The notes beneath the pieces were generated by a model. It was not told the DNA's origin. It did not search any database and saw only the letters and a list, made by a program, of their open reading frames with translations. A stretch of 47,051 bases of DNA from Streptomyces olivaceoviridis (GTDB lineage: Bacteria > Actinomycetota > Actinomycetes > Streptomycetales > Streptomycetaceae), in NCBI RefSeq assembly GCF_014650115.1, contig NZ_BMUI01000043.1, forward strand, positions 1 to 47,051. Direction: 5' to 3'. How positions within the stretch are numbered: position 1 is the first letter of the stretch; the number at the start of each line of letters is the position of its first letter. The position numbers and the translations under genes were made by a program. Shown piece after piece: positions 8,374-17,387 of the stretch.

Positions 8374-9255
8374 TCAGGTTGCTGCACGCAGGTGCCGCAC
8401 ACGCGCAGGGCCGTCGATGGTGCCGCGGGCGATGCGGTGGGCCAGCTCTTCGAGCCGTTCCTGGGTCGTGCGATCCGCCGGTTGGTACACGACGACGCGG
8501 GTGCGGGGATTCTCCTCGAGCAGCAGGGTGATGGCGCGCACGGACAGGCTGCCGACGTGCCGTGACCGGATGCGCTTCACACGTCCGGGCTCGGTGGACA
8601 CATCCGCCTGCTCCCACAGGCGCACGAACAGCGGTGACTCCTCGCGGAGCCGGGCCAGCAACGGCGCCCACGCCGGATCGGTGACCGACTCGCCGTGGTA
8701 CGCGCGCAGTTTGGCCACGACGGCCGCGCATTCCTGTTCGTGGTCGGAGTGTGCGGCGATCCAGTCGGGGTGCGTGAAATGCAGGTAGGCGCAGTTGCGA
8801 TCGGCCGGAGGCAGTGCCTCCAGGTCGTCGATCATGAAGCGGAACGGCGCGTTGTAGGCCAGAGGCTCGAACCAGGGGTTCATCACCACCGCCGGGTGCG
8901 GAGAGAGGCTGTCCAGCAGCGTCTGCACCCGGCCGTTTGTCCCTTCGCAGTTTGAGGGTGGTTCTGCGTCCGGGTGTCCGCCGAGGAGGAACAGGTGCCG
9001 GCGCTCGCTGCTCGACAGGCGCAACGCGTCCGCGATCGCGGCCAGCACCTCGACGCTCGGCCGCACGTCACGTCCCTGTTCGAGCCAGGTGTACCAGCTC
9101 GACCCGACATTCGCGAGAACCGCGACCTCCTCCCGGCGTAGTCCCTTCACCCGACGCCGGCCGCCACCGCCGGGCAGACCCACGTCCGCGGGCGAGAGCC
9201 GGTCACGCCGTGCCCGCAGGTACGCGCCGAGTTCGCGAGATCGTACATCCGCCAT
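8374..9255 (-). CDS. XRE-family regulator with MmyB-like ligand-binding domain
   Basis: ATG at 9253-9255 gives 293 residues. An N-terminal helix-turn-helix (RRRVKGLRREEVAVLANVGS, SSWYTWLEQGRDVRPSVEVL) is followed from about residue 105 by the MmyB-type (MLTR-like) domain. That domain shows NPWFEPLAYNAPFRFMIDDL, DPAWAPLLARLREESPLFVR and the C-terminal RVVVYQPADRTTQERLEEL. Such proteins usually repress or activate a divergent neighbour. Here the divergent gene is the MFS transporter at 9357, about 100 bases away, with the EthD gene beyond it. The open frame extends further upstream to 9390, but MADVRSRELGAYLRARRDR is the normal family start. Confidence 0.85.
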   Translation of the reverse strand: MADVRSRELGAYLRARRDRLSPADVGLPGGGGRRRVKGLRREEVAVLANVGSSWYTWLEQGRDVRPSVEVLAAIADALRLSSSERRHLFLLGGHPDAEPPSNCEGTNGRVQTLLDSLSPHPAVVMNPWFEPLAYNAPFRFMIDDLEALPPADRNCAYLHFTHPDWIAAHSDHEQECAAVVAKLRAYHGESVTDPAWAPLLARLREESPLFVRLWEQADVSTEPGRVKRIRSRHVGSLSVRAITLLLEENPRTRVVVYQPADRTTQERLEELAHRIARGTIDGPARVRHLRAAT

Positions 9256-9356
9256 GGCAGCGATCATCGCACGGTGAGACCAGGCCGGACTGGTGGTCCG
9301 AGCACCAGCATCACCGCACTCTGGGTCGTGGCCCGCCGGACGCGCAGGGTGAGTGC

Positions 9357-10946
9357 ATGCAACGGACCTGGTCGGTTTGCGTCGCGGCATTCGGCGCGAC
9401 GTACACGTTCAGTATCGGCAATGTCACCGGCCCGCGCCTCGGACCGGAACTGGGCGCCAGTCGTGGCGAAGTCGCCCTCGTGCTCGCCGCGTTCGCGGTG
9501 TCGTTCGCGGCCGGGCTGATCCTCGCCGGCCGCCTCGGTGACCGGTATGGCCGCAGGCGGCTGCTGGGCATCGGGCTTCTTGCGCTCGCGCTGACGTCGG
9601 CGCTGGCCGCGGCGGCACCCGGTCTGTGGCTGCTGATCGCTGCCCGCGTCCTGCAAGGCGCGTCCTCCGCGATCGTGATGCCCCAGACCCTGGCGATCAT
9701 CCAGACCTTGGGCAGCGAGCCCGCCCGGGCACGTGGGCTCGCGGCGTTCACCGCGAGTTCCGGCGTAGGAACAGTGGCGGGCCAAGTCGTCGGCGGCCTC
9801 GTCATGGGGCTCGGCCTGCCCTTCGCGGGATGGTGAGGGGCGGCCCTGACCTCCGCGATCCCCGGTGTGCTGGCGCTGCTCGGTGTGCGCCGACTTCTGG
9901 TTCATCCGCCGAGCAGCACCGAACGGCCCGACCTCGGCGGCGCGCTTCGGCTGGGCACTTCGCTCCTGGCTCTGGTTGCCGGGCTGTCGCTCGGCCCGGC
10001 AACGGGCTGGGCCTGGTGGGCGTCGGCGCTGGTGGCACTGGGGTTCCTTGGGTTGTACGGTTTCTGGCTCGACCAGGGACGGCGCGAGCGTGCGGGACGT
10101 CCGGTTCTCGTCGCGCCCTCCAGCCTGCGGCTGCCCTCGGTTCGGCTCGGCCTGCTGATGGCTGTGCTGCTTTTCGCCGGCTACGGCGCGTTCAGCTACG
10201 AGTACTCGATGCTCACCCAGGTCGGCCTCGGGTTGACACCGGTCCAGTCCGGTCTCGCGCTGACCGCGTTCGCGGGGACCTTCGTACTCGCCGGGCTTCA
10301 CATGCCGGGCATCATGTCGCGGTTCGGCGAGCGCACAATGGAGCTGGCTGCGGTCCTGCTGTGTGCCGGCCTGACACTGCTCGGCGTGGCCTCGTGGTTC
10401 GCTCAGGGCAAGAGCGTCGCGATCTGGGTCGGTTGCTTCGAAGTGCTCGGCGTACTCCTCGGCGCGGCGCAGGCGAGCCAGTACGGCCCCCTCGTCGGGA
10501 CGGTCATGGCAGCGGTGCCCCACCGTGTCGCGGGCCTGGCCGGCGGTCTGTTCACGACGGCGCAACAGGCCTCGCTGGGACTCGGCATCGCCACTATCGG
10601 CGGAGTCTTCGGGACTCTGGCCCCCAGGCTCGGCTGGGAGCGCGCCTTCGCGGTCGCTCTCGGCGTCCAGCTGATCACCACCGTGCTCTTCTGGGTCCTC
10701 GCACGACGCCTCCGCAGCCGACCACGTGCCTGCGGCACCGTCCTTGCTCCGGGCGTAAGCACAGGACGGAGGCACTCGATTGACCACATCCCCGCCCGCG
10801 GGCGCAGGCTCGATCAGAGCCGGACCTGTCGCGTCCCGCTCACCTGTCCACGAAGTGCCTGCGCACTGTCCCGCCAGCAGAACTCCAGCCAGCAGAAGGA
10901 GACATCCCGCTGTGATCAAGATGATCATTACGCTCAAGCGTCGTGA
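9357..10946 (+). pseudogene. MFS transporter (EmrB/QacA-like) with in-frame TGA
   Basis: From ATG 9357 the frame encodes MQRTWSVCVAAFGATYTFSI and the MFS motif A region GRLGDRYGRRRLLG, then motif-C-like sequence up to GLPFAGW, where TGA occurs at 9834-9836. The same frame continues without a shift (AALTSAIPGVLALLGVRRLL) through the remaining membrane segments to about 10735. Homologues have Arg or another sense codon at this place (GWRAAL...), so one substitution such as CGA to TGA explains it. After LARRLRSRP the reading frame continues about 70 unusual residues to 10946, so the native 3' end may also be altered. It would have been a drug or metabolite exporter controlled by the divergent XRE regulator. 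Downstream restart (for example ATG at 9867 region) would give an incomplete transporter. Confidence 0.75.
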
Positions 10947-11256
10947 AGGCATGACCCACGACGAGTTCAAGCACTACCAGCAGAACATCCACCGCCCGCT
11001 GCTCATGTCGATTCCGGAAGCAGACCGGTACATCCGCCGGTTCGTCGTGTCGTATCCCGTTCCGGCACCGCGCTACCCGGAACCGGAGTACGACTCGGTG
11101 GTCGAAGCGTGGTTCGACACCATGGCCGACCTCGAAGCCTTGTTCTTCAGCGACAACTTCCTGAAGACCGTCGACCCGGATCACGGGAACTTCATCGATC
11201 TGTCGACGTTCGGGCGCGTCATCACCGAGGAGGACGTAGTCATCGACGGCCGATGA
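10912..11256 (+). CDS. EthD-domain protein
   Basis: GTG 10912 is preceded by GAAGGAG at a good distance and gives 114 residues. The sequence IKMIITLKRREGMTHDEFKH, then YQQNIHRPLL and FGRVITEEDVVIDGR, shows the ferredoxin-like dimeric alpha/beta-barrel EthD fold. Members bind or process small aromatic or polyketide-like ligands; many have no known reaction. It follows the MFS gene on the same strand and overlaps the odd 3' extension of that frame, so the two probably formed an operon under the divergent XRE regulator. Confidence 0.8.
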   Translation: MIKMIITLKRREGMTHDEFKHYQQNIHRPLLMSIPEADRYIRRFVVSYPVPAPRYPEPEYDSVVEAWFDTMADLEALFFSDNFLKTVDPDHGNFIDLSTFGRVITEEDVVIDGR

Positions 11257-11580
11257 ATGCGCACCGGCGCATCGGTGTGCGAGCCGGTTGACCACCGATA
11301 CGCGGCCGGCGCCATGTGCAGATCGCAGAGCCGGAGGTGGAGGTCGCCCGCCGCGCGAGCCGTTGGCCGCGCGACGGGGCAGGTCCGGTCAGTGCGCCGC
11401 GACTTCCGGTCGTCATCACGGCGGCGACGAGGCCGCGCCCTTTCGTCCCTTCTCTTCAGGAGGCGGCAGCGGCTACGGATGCCGCAAAGGGGCCTGGTAG
11501 TCCGGGGGCCCGGTCCCCTTCACGGCCGGGGGCCGGCGCCCGGCCGCTGGCCGGTCGCGGAGGGCAGGAGGGCAAGCCTG
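11257..11580. other. Intergenic, nothing recognised
   Basis: Between the EthD gene and the replication-relaxation remnant I see no coding-like frame with recognisable sequence. Only AGGAGGG at about 11566-11572 stands out, the ribosome binding site of the next start. Confidence 0.35.
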
Positions 11581-12018
11581 ATGGCGGGCAAGCGCATGGA
11601 GAACGAGGCGGGATCGAGCAACGATCCGCGCGCGGATGTGCTGCGCGTCCTGGGGATGCTGAAGGTCGCCACCGCCGACCGGATCAAGCGGCTGTCCTCG
11701 CCGCACCCGACCTACCGGCACACGACCAAGCCGACGGCGGCCAAGAAGGAAGCCCGGACCGCCTCCCACCGCGCCGCGGTGCACGACCTTCGGCTGCACG
11801 GCCTGGCTGTGGAGGGCGGCCGGACGCGGGGAGGGGGAGGAGACCCGGCTGGTCACGAAGAAGGTCTGGCCACCGCCGCGATCGACTTGGACCGCGAGAT
11901 AGAGGAGATGGGCGGCATGCCCAAGAGGGCGGGCCGCTCCGGCGCCTCGCACGCGATGACGGTGAACCGTGTCGTCGATGATCAGCACCCGTCGGGCCCC
12001 AGCTGTTCCGCCACGTAA
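11581..12018 (+). pseudogene. Replication-relaxation protein N-terminal remnant
   Basis: ATG 11581 has a good AGGAGGG site. The frame reads RADVLRVLGMLKVATADRIK, then LSSPHPTYRHTTKPTAAKKE, ASHRAAVHDLRLHGLAVEGG, and later DREIEEMGGMPKRAGRSGAS. This is the winged-helix N-terminus of the replication-relaxation family found on Streptomyces integrative plasmids. Between about 11826 and 11868 a +1 frame (EETRLVTKK) fits better, so two compensating indels are likely. The conserved sequence ends near 11975, where an oppositely oriented IS701 fragment begins, so most of the gene is gone. Confidence 0.65.
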
Positions 12019-12263
12019 TCACGGACGTCGTCACGCAGGGCGTCCACGTCCCAGACGCCGCTGTTCAGCAGCCGCTGGAAGCCGTCCGGAGTGCGGTGCC
12101 CTGCCCATTCCGCGAGCTGCCAGCCATTCTTGCGTGTCGACCGCCCCAGCAGACCACGGACGCAGTCCCGCATCCGCCACCGCAGATCCGCCCGAGCGAA
12201 CCGGCCCGCCACCCGAGCGAACACCGACTCCAACTCAGCTGCCCAGACCGCTACTTCAGTCAT
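11957..12263 (-). pseudogene. IS701-family transposase N-terminal fragment
   Basis: ATG at 12261-12263, with GGAGGAA just upstream, opens MTEVAVWAAELESVFARVAG, then KNGWQLAEWAGHRTPDGFQR and LLNSGVWDVDALRDDVRDYV. This is the start of IS701-type DDE transposases. At 11982 the frame ends (EQLGPDGC then TGA), whereas the next frame continues with VLIIDDTVH, the expected sequence, so one base is missing. Homology stops near 11957 at the junction with the replication-relaxation remnant. Confidence 0.7.
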
Positions 12264-12264
12264 T

Positions 12265-12840
12265 TCCTCCGCTCTTGTGGCCCAGGCCGACGCCGATGAG
12301 GACCTCGACTGGGCCGTCCCGGTGGACTCCACGATCGTGCGGGCCTACCAGCACGCGGCCGGAGCCCGCAAAAAGGGGCCCCGGCCGGCGGACCGGACGA
12401 CCACGCCATCGGCCGGTCCCGCGGCGGACCGACGACAAAGATCCGCCTCGCCGCCGATGCCCGCTGCCGGCCCCTCGCATCCGTAGGCCAAGCCGGTGAC
12501 GCACCTGCCTTCACCGCCGTCATGGGCCGCCTGCGCGTTCCCCGTCGGCGAGGACACCCCCGCACCAGGCCGGATCTGGTCCTGGCCGACAAGGCGTACT
12601 CCTCCCACGCGATCCGCGAGCACCTGCGCAAGCGCGGTATCCGGGCGGTGATCCCCGTCCCAGGCGGACCAACGCAGCCACCGGCTCCGCCAGGGCGGCC
12701 GAGGCGGCAGGCCACCGGCCTTCGACCGCGAGACCCACAAGCAGCGCAACACCGTCGAGCGGTGCATCGACCGCCTCAAGCAGTGGCGAGGCATCGCCAC
12801 CCGGTGCGAGAAGGCCGCGCCGGCGCGGCGCATTTCGGAC
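12265..12840 (+). pseudogene. IS5-family transposase C-terminal half, several frameshifts
   Basis: The plus strand reads ALVAQADADEDLDWAVPVDS, then TIVRAYQHAAGARKKGPRP (DDE region with VDSTIVRAHQHAAG-type motif). After a shift it reads LRVPRRRGHPRTRPDLVLAD and KAYSSHAIREHLRKRGIRAV. After another shift it reads DRETHKQRNTVERCIDRLKQ and WRGIATRCEK. These are consecutive parts of one transposase in at least three frames. It starts almost exactly where the N-terminal half at 8068-8328 stops. Confidence 0.7.
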
Positions 12841-13283
12841 GCGGAGGTGTCCACAACGGCGTCCCATACTTCACCGGTCAGAGTCAGGGTGGCGTGGTCC
12901 CGTCGACGTGCCAGCACCGGCCCGGCCTTCGCGCGCGGGCGCCGCGGACGGGCGTCGGGTCTTTTCGGAGCCGGCCGCAGGAAGGCGGCGCCCCACCCGC
13001 GGCGGGGCTCGGCCGCTCCCCCGGTGAGGGAAGCATTGCTCGGTTCGCGCCTAATCCTTCGGCCGCTCGTCCCCGTTCGGCGGCGGGCACGGACGGATGA
13101 GGAGCAGGCCGCAGTCGAGGTATGACGGGCCTGGCCTGGTGCGAGCACTGTGCGCCGGAATGCTCGCTTTCAGGTCATGTTGCGTCGATCCTCACATCCT
13201 CCCAGGTCAACGCCACTAAATTGAGGTGCTCGTACATCCGGTTGACCGCGGATGCACGGTACGTCGTGCAAGGAGGCGAGCAG
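12841..13283. other. Upstream region of the cluster regulator
   Basis: No gene is supported here. The frame of the LAL regulator is open from 13122, but the residues before 13284 (TGLAWCEHCAPECS...) look non-coding and GC drops around 13160-13260, as expected for a promoter region. The rest is the tail of transposase debris. Confidence 0.4.
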
Positions 13284-16082
13284 TTGACCTCAGTCGATCG
13301 AATCGGGCACGCACGCGAGCGGGCACGGCTTCTGGCCGTCATCGACAGAGCACGCGGGGGACGGGGTCCGGCGAGCATCGTCATCAGGGGAGAGCGGGGG
13401 ATCGGCAAGTCGGCCCTGCTGGGCGAGTTCGCGTCGCTCGCCGCCGACGCCGGGTTCCGAGTGTCCGCCGTGTCGGCAGGGACCCAGCCCGGTGACCCGC
13501 TCGGCGCCGCCCTCCGCGTCGTCAGCCGACTGGACGCGAGGTGCGCCGAGCCCGCCGAGGGCACGGCGCTCCACCGGCCGGCGTCGGCCGGCGAACCCGT
13601 GCCCCACCGTGCCGCCCCGAGCGAGGAAGTGCTCCGCGAACTCGTGGAGACCGTGTGCCGGCAGGCCAGGCGGACGCCGGTCGCGATCTGCCTGGACGAC
13701 GCCGGACATCTCGACCCGTGGTCGCTGCACTGGCTCTCGGGACTGTACTCCGCAGCTTCCGACCTGCCCCTGGCCATCGCCCTGACCGGCGGGGACATCG
13801 CGGCGGCGGACCAGGACCCGTGGCCCCCCGCACTCGCCGCGGACGCAGAGCACATCGCACTGTCCGGGCTGGACCCGGAGGAGGTGGGCGCCTTCGCGGC
13901 GGCGTACCGCAACGTCCCGCTCGACGCGCCGACCGCCCAACTGTGCCACGAGTTGACCGGCGGCAACCCGGCCCTGCTGCTGTCCCTGCTCGCGTGTCAC
14001 ACCGGCACGGCCCCCACCGCCGACGCCCTGCGCGACACCGCCGCGTCGGCGGTACTGCCCGGTGCCGATCGCTGGCTGGCCGGGCTCGGGGGAGCCGCCC
14101 TCGGGCTGGCACGGGCCGTCGCCGTCCTCGGCCCCCAGGCGGAGATCACCCAGTGCGCCGAACTGGCAGGGCTCTCCGTACGGGAGGCGCTGCCCCTGAT
14201 CGACGAGTTGGTCGCCCGCTCGCTGTTCGCCAACCGCACCCCGCTGTCCTTCCGCCACCCCCTGCTCGCCGGGATGGTCATCAGCCGCGTCCCGGCCGGT
14301 ACCCGGGCTGCCCTGCACCTCACCGCCGCCGGGATCCTGCGCGACGGGCACTTCGGCGCCACCCACGTGGCACGGCAACTGGTCGCCGCCGGACCGCTCG
14401 GCCTCGCCTGGACCGTCCGGCCGTTACGGATCGCGGCGAACCAACTGGAGCGCGAGGGCAGGCATGAGGAGGCCGCCGGACATCTGCGCGGGATGCTGCG
14501 GGAACGTCTGCGCCCGCGGGTCCGCTCGTCCGTCCAGTGCCAGCTCGCCGCGCTGGACGGGTTCGCCGCCCCCGACAGCGCCGTACGCCGGTTGGACGCC
14601 GCGCGGCGCGAGGCCGACGACCCGCGCTGCGCCACCGACTACGCCGTGGCCCTCGGCACCCTGCTGGCCGAGTGCGGACGGCCTGAGGACGCGGTGGCCG
14701 TACTCGACGACACCGCCGAGCGGCTGGGTCCGCAAGCGGCGGCCCAGCGCTGGCGGCTCCGGCTACGCAAGGCGCTCCTCTGCCTGGGCGGACCGGTCCC
14801 TTCCGTCCTCCCCGCCGATCTGCCCGACAGTCTGGCCGCGCAGGCCCCGTCCGACGACGAGGCCCGACGGGAGCTGTCGGCGCTGCGGGCCGTGCACGCC
14901 CTGCGCGACGGCACCGACCGGGACGCCGCCGTGGGACACGCGCGCGGAGCGTTGACCGGGAGCGAGGACCCCGGCCGCCTGTTGTGGCACGGCTGCGAGG
15001 TCCTGATCCGTGCCGACGAACTCGCCGAGGCGTGGTCGTACTGCAGCCGGGCCCGCCTACTGGACCAGTCCCGGCCCGGCACGTGGGGAGACGTCGGCGT
15101 CGGTCTGCTGCGTGCCCTCGTCCTGTACGCCCGCGGCAGCCTCACCGCCGCCGACGCCGCCCTGACCCCGCTGACGGACCTGCTGCGCCCGGCCGCCGAG
15201 GCCGCCCGGCTGCCGGCCACCCTCACCGTGGCGGCCCTGGCCGAGGTGCGGGCCCAGACCGGTGCCACGGACGCAGCCCTCGCCCTCCTCGCCGACTGCG
15301 GACTGGACGGCGAGCTGCCGGCCCGCCAGGACACCGTGGCGGTCCTGGGCGCCCGCGCCGCCGTGTGGGAACAGGCCGGGGACACCGCTCGCGCCCTGGA
15401 GGACCTCTACGCCGCTGGACGGCTGCTGGCCGACTCCCGGGTGCGCAACCCCGCGGTGCTGCCGTGGCGGTCCCGCGCCGCCCGGTTGCTGGCTTCTCGC
15501 GGCGACCTGACCGAGGCGTCCGGGCTCGCCGCCGCCGAGTGGGAGGACGCGCGCCGCTGGGGAACCCGGCGCGCGGTCGGCACGGCCCAGCACGCGCTCG
15601 CCCTGACCGAGACGGGGGACCGCCGGCTCCGCCGTCTCGCCACGGCCGTGGAGACCCTGGCCCACTCGCCCGCCCGGCTGGAACTGGCTTACGCCCGCCG
15701 TGATCTCGGGGCCGCGCTGAGCGAGGCGGGACGCGCCGACGCCGCGCGCACGGAGTTCCGCGCGGCGCTCTCCCTGGCCAAGTCCTGCGGAGCGCAGCCG
15801 CTGGTGCGCCGCGTCCTCGCGGACCGCGAATGTCTCTGGCCGGTGGTGGACGACGACCGGGGCTCGCCCGCGCTGAGCGGCCTCACCCCCCAGGAACAGC
15901 GGATCCTGGGCCTGGCGCGAGCCGGGCACACCAACAAGGCCATCGCGGGCAAGCTGTTCGTCACCGTGCGGACCGTGGAGTTCCATCTCTCGGGTGCCTA
16001 CCGCAAGCTCGGCATCTCCGGACGCGACCAGCTGGCCGATGTCATCCCCGCACCCTTGGGCACCGGCGGCGGCCGGGCGTAG
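13284..16082 (+). CDS. LAL-type LuxR-family regulator, TTA-containing
   Basis: TTG 13284 is preceded by GGAGG at 7 bases, giving 932 residues, the usual size of large ATP-binding LuxR (LAL) regulators. Residues 36-43 (GERGIGKS) are the Walker A motif in an AAA ATPase domain (about 1-300). A Walker-B-like VAICLDDAGHLDPWSLHWLS follows. The middle is helical repeat sequence. The last 60 residues form a GerE/LuxR helix-turn-helix (LTPQEQRILGLARAGHTNKA, then LFVTVRTVEFHLSGAYRKLG). Codon 14424-14426 is TTA (residue 381), so translation should need the bldA leucyl-tRNA. It faces the thiopeptide operon tail to tail and is the only regulator adjacent to it, so it is the likely pathway activator; this is inference. 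An upstream ATG at 13122 lacks a ribosome binding site. Confidence 0.85.
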   Translation: MTSVDRIGHARERARLLAVIDRARGGRGPASIVIRGERGIGKSALLGEFASLAADAGFRVSAVSAGTQPGDPLGAALRVVSRLDARCAEPAEGTALHRPASAGEPVPHRAAPSEEVLRELVETVCRQARRTPVAICLDDAGHLDPWSLHWLSGLYSAASDLPLAIALTGGDIAAADQDPWPPALAADAEHIALSGLDPEEVGAFAAAYRNVPLDAPTAQLCHELTGGNPALLLSLLACHTGTAPTADALRDTAASAVLPGADRWLAGLGGAALGLARAVAVLGPQAEITQCAELAGLSVREALPLIDELVARSLFANRTPLSFRHPLLAGMVISRVPAGTRAALHLTAAGILRDGHFGATHVARQLVAAGPLGLAWTVRPLRIAANQLEREGRHEEAAGHLRGMLRERLRPRVRSSVQCQLAALDGFAAPDSAVRRLDAARREADDPRCATDYAVALGTLLAECGRPEDAVAVLDDTAERLGPQAAAQRWRLRLRKALLCLGGPVPSVLPADLPDSLAAQAPSDDEARRELSALRAVHALRDGTDRDAAVGHARGALTGSEDPGRLLWHGCEVLIRADELAEAWSYCSRARLLDQSRPGTWGDVGVGLLRALVLYARGSLTAADAALTPLTDLLRPAAEAARLPATLTVAALAEVRAQTGATDAALALLADCGLDGELPARQDTVAVLGARAAVWEQAGDTARALEDLYAAGRLLADSRVRNPAVLPWRSRAARLLASRGDLTEASGLAAAEWEDARRWGTRRAVGTAQHALALTETGDRRLRRLATAVETLAHSPARLELAYARRDLGAALSEAGRADAARTEFRAALSLAKSCGAQPLVRRVLADRECLWPVVDDDRGSPALSGLTPQEQRILGLARAGHTNKAIAGKLFVTVRTVEFHLSGAYRKLGISGRDQLADVIPAPLGTGGGRA

Positions 16083-16088
16083 CGGCGC

Positions 16089-16123
16089 GGCGGGGGAGGC
16101 GCCGGGCCGGAGCCTCCCCCGCC
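16089..16123. terminator. Bidirectional terminator
   Basis: GGCGGGGGAGGC at 16089-16100 pairs perfectly with GCCTCCCCCGCC at 16112-16123 around an 11-base loop. It sits in the 69-base gap between the stops of the LAL regulator and the convergent thiopeptide operon, so it can end both transcripts. Confidence 0.75.
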
Positions 16124-16151
16124 ACTGCCGGAGCGGGCCGTACGGCGGTGT

Positions 16152-17387
16152 TCAGCCGGCTCCGCCGGCGGCCCACGCCTCGCCGATACGGCGCCACTCG
16201 GGCCGTTCCGAGGAGGGGTCGACGGAGGCGACGTACCGCTGGAAGCTGTCGACCGCGTCAACGCCGTGCACCGCCTCGACGGTGAGCGCCGCCAGATGGC
16301 ACAGCAGCGCCCGGTCGACCGGCTTGAGTCCGAGCCGGTTGAGGTGCAGGTAGAGGTAGTTCATCATGAGGCGGAACGAGGCGAACCAGTCGTCCGTCCG
16401 TACGAAGTCCTCGTGCCCGTGGTCCGACCGCAGGACCGCGTGGAACTCGCTCGTCCGACGCGTCGGCATCCGAGGTGCCCGGGCGGCCCCGCCCATCGAC
16501 ACCTCGCCGGAGGCCAGCAGCGGGTGCGCGATCCGCTGGTGGTGGCGCACCGCGGCCGCCCATTCCGTGACGAACGGCACCACGTCACCGACTGCCTCCG
16601 AGCGGTCCGACCGGTCCGAGCGATCCGCTCCGTCCCCTTCAGTCGCTCCGTCCGAGAGGGCCGCTTCCACGGACCGCAGCCGCTCGCACAGCACCGTCTC
16701 CTGCCGCCGGAACCGGTCGTCGAAAGCGGCCCGCACGGCCACCGGGTCCCGGGTGCGGGACAGGAAAGCGTCGGCATGCGATCGCAACGACAGGAAGCCA
16801 CGCTCGATCGGCTCCCCGCCCGTGGTGAAGGGGACAGCCGCGACGGACGTCGTCGTCCACATCAGGTCCAGAGCGAGCAGCGACAGCGCGCCGCCCGCCC
16901 GCACCCGCTCGTACGCCCGGAAAGCCTGGCCGTTGGTGTCGCTGAGGAAGCCGGCCAGCAGCTCGCTCGCTCGCAGCGACTCCAGCACGGGCAGCCGGTG
17001 ATCGTACGGCCGTTCCAGCACCGTGTTGTCGGGCACCCACGGGTGTCTCGGGCCGGTCTCCATCTCCAGCTCCGCAAGCCGGGCGTGCACCGGGGCGAGC
17101 GCGCCCTCGTCCAGCCGTGCCGCGGAGGGACGGGCGCGCAGGTAGTCCGTCACGATCCCGGTCACCGTCGGCCGGACGCGCTCCTCCCAGTCCGTGCCGC
17201 GACAGCGGAAGTTCAGCCGCAGATGCGGACCGCGCAACCAGTGCCGGCCGAACCAGGCCGCCTCGGCCCACGGTGCCACGGCCTCGAAGGCCGGCCGGAC
17301 GGCGCGCAGGACCAGTTCCGGCTCGGCTTCCTCGTCGTGGTGATGGACATGGAGGCTGTACCAGCTCGATCCCGCCGTCCCGTTCAC
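16152..17387 (-). CDS. Thiopeptide pyridine synthase (TbtD-like)
   Basis: GTG at 17385-17387 overlaps the previous stop as GTGA and gives 411 residues. N-terminal YSLHVHHHDEEAEPELVLRA and FGRHWLRGPHLRLNFRCRG show the SpaB_C-like 'thiopeptide-type bacteriocin biosynthesis' fold. The C-terminus FRLMMNYLYLHLNRLGLKPV and DRALLCHLAALTVEAVHGVD resembles the pyridine synthase branch. These enzymes join two dehydroalanines by formal [4+2] cycloaddition, form the central six-membered N-heterocycle and release the leader peptide. It is last of the three LanB-like genes, the same B-C-D order as in thiomuracin clusters. An Asp/Arg/Ser low-complexity tract (GADRSDRSDRSE, about residue 260) interrupts it. 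Assignment as D rather than C rests on gene order and the C-terminal motif; no structure or activity supports it here. Confidence 0.8.
   Translation of the reverse strand: MNGTAGSSWYSLHVHHHDEEAEPELVLRAVRPAFEAVAPWAEAAWFGRHWLRGPHLRLNFRCRGTDWEERVRPTVTGIVTDYLRARPSAARLDEGALAPVHARLAELEMETGPRHPWVPDNTVLERPYDHRLPVLESLRASELLAGFLSDTNGQAFRAYERVRAGGALSLLALDLMWTTTSVAAVPFTTGGEPIERGFLSLRSHADAFLSRTRDPVAVRAAFDDRFRRQETVLCERLRSVEAALSDGATEGDGADRSDRSDRSEAVGDVVPFVTEWAAAVRHHQRIAHPLLASGEVSMGGAARAPRMPTRRTSEFHAVLRSDHGHEDFVRTDDWFASFRLMMNYLYLHLNRLGLKPVDRALLCHLAALTVEAVHGVDAVDSFQRYVASVDPSSERPEWRRIGEAWAAGGAG

Noticed and set aside
13122..13283. N-terminal extension of the LAL regulator from ATG 13122
   Set aside because: No ribosome binding site and no protein-like sequence; GGAGG precedes TTG 13284.
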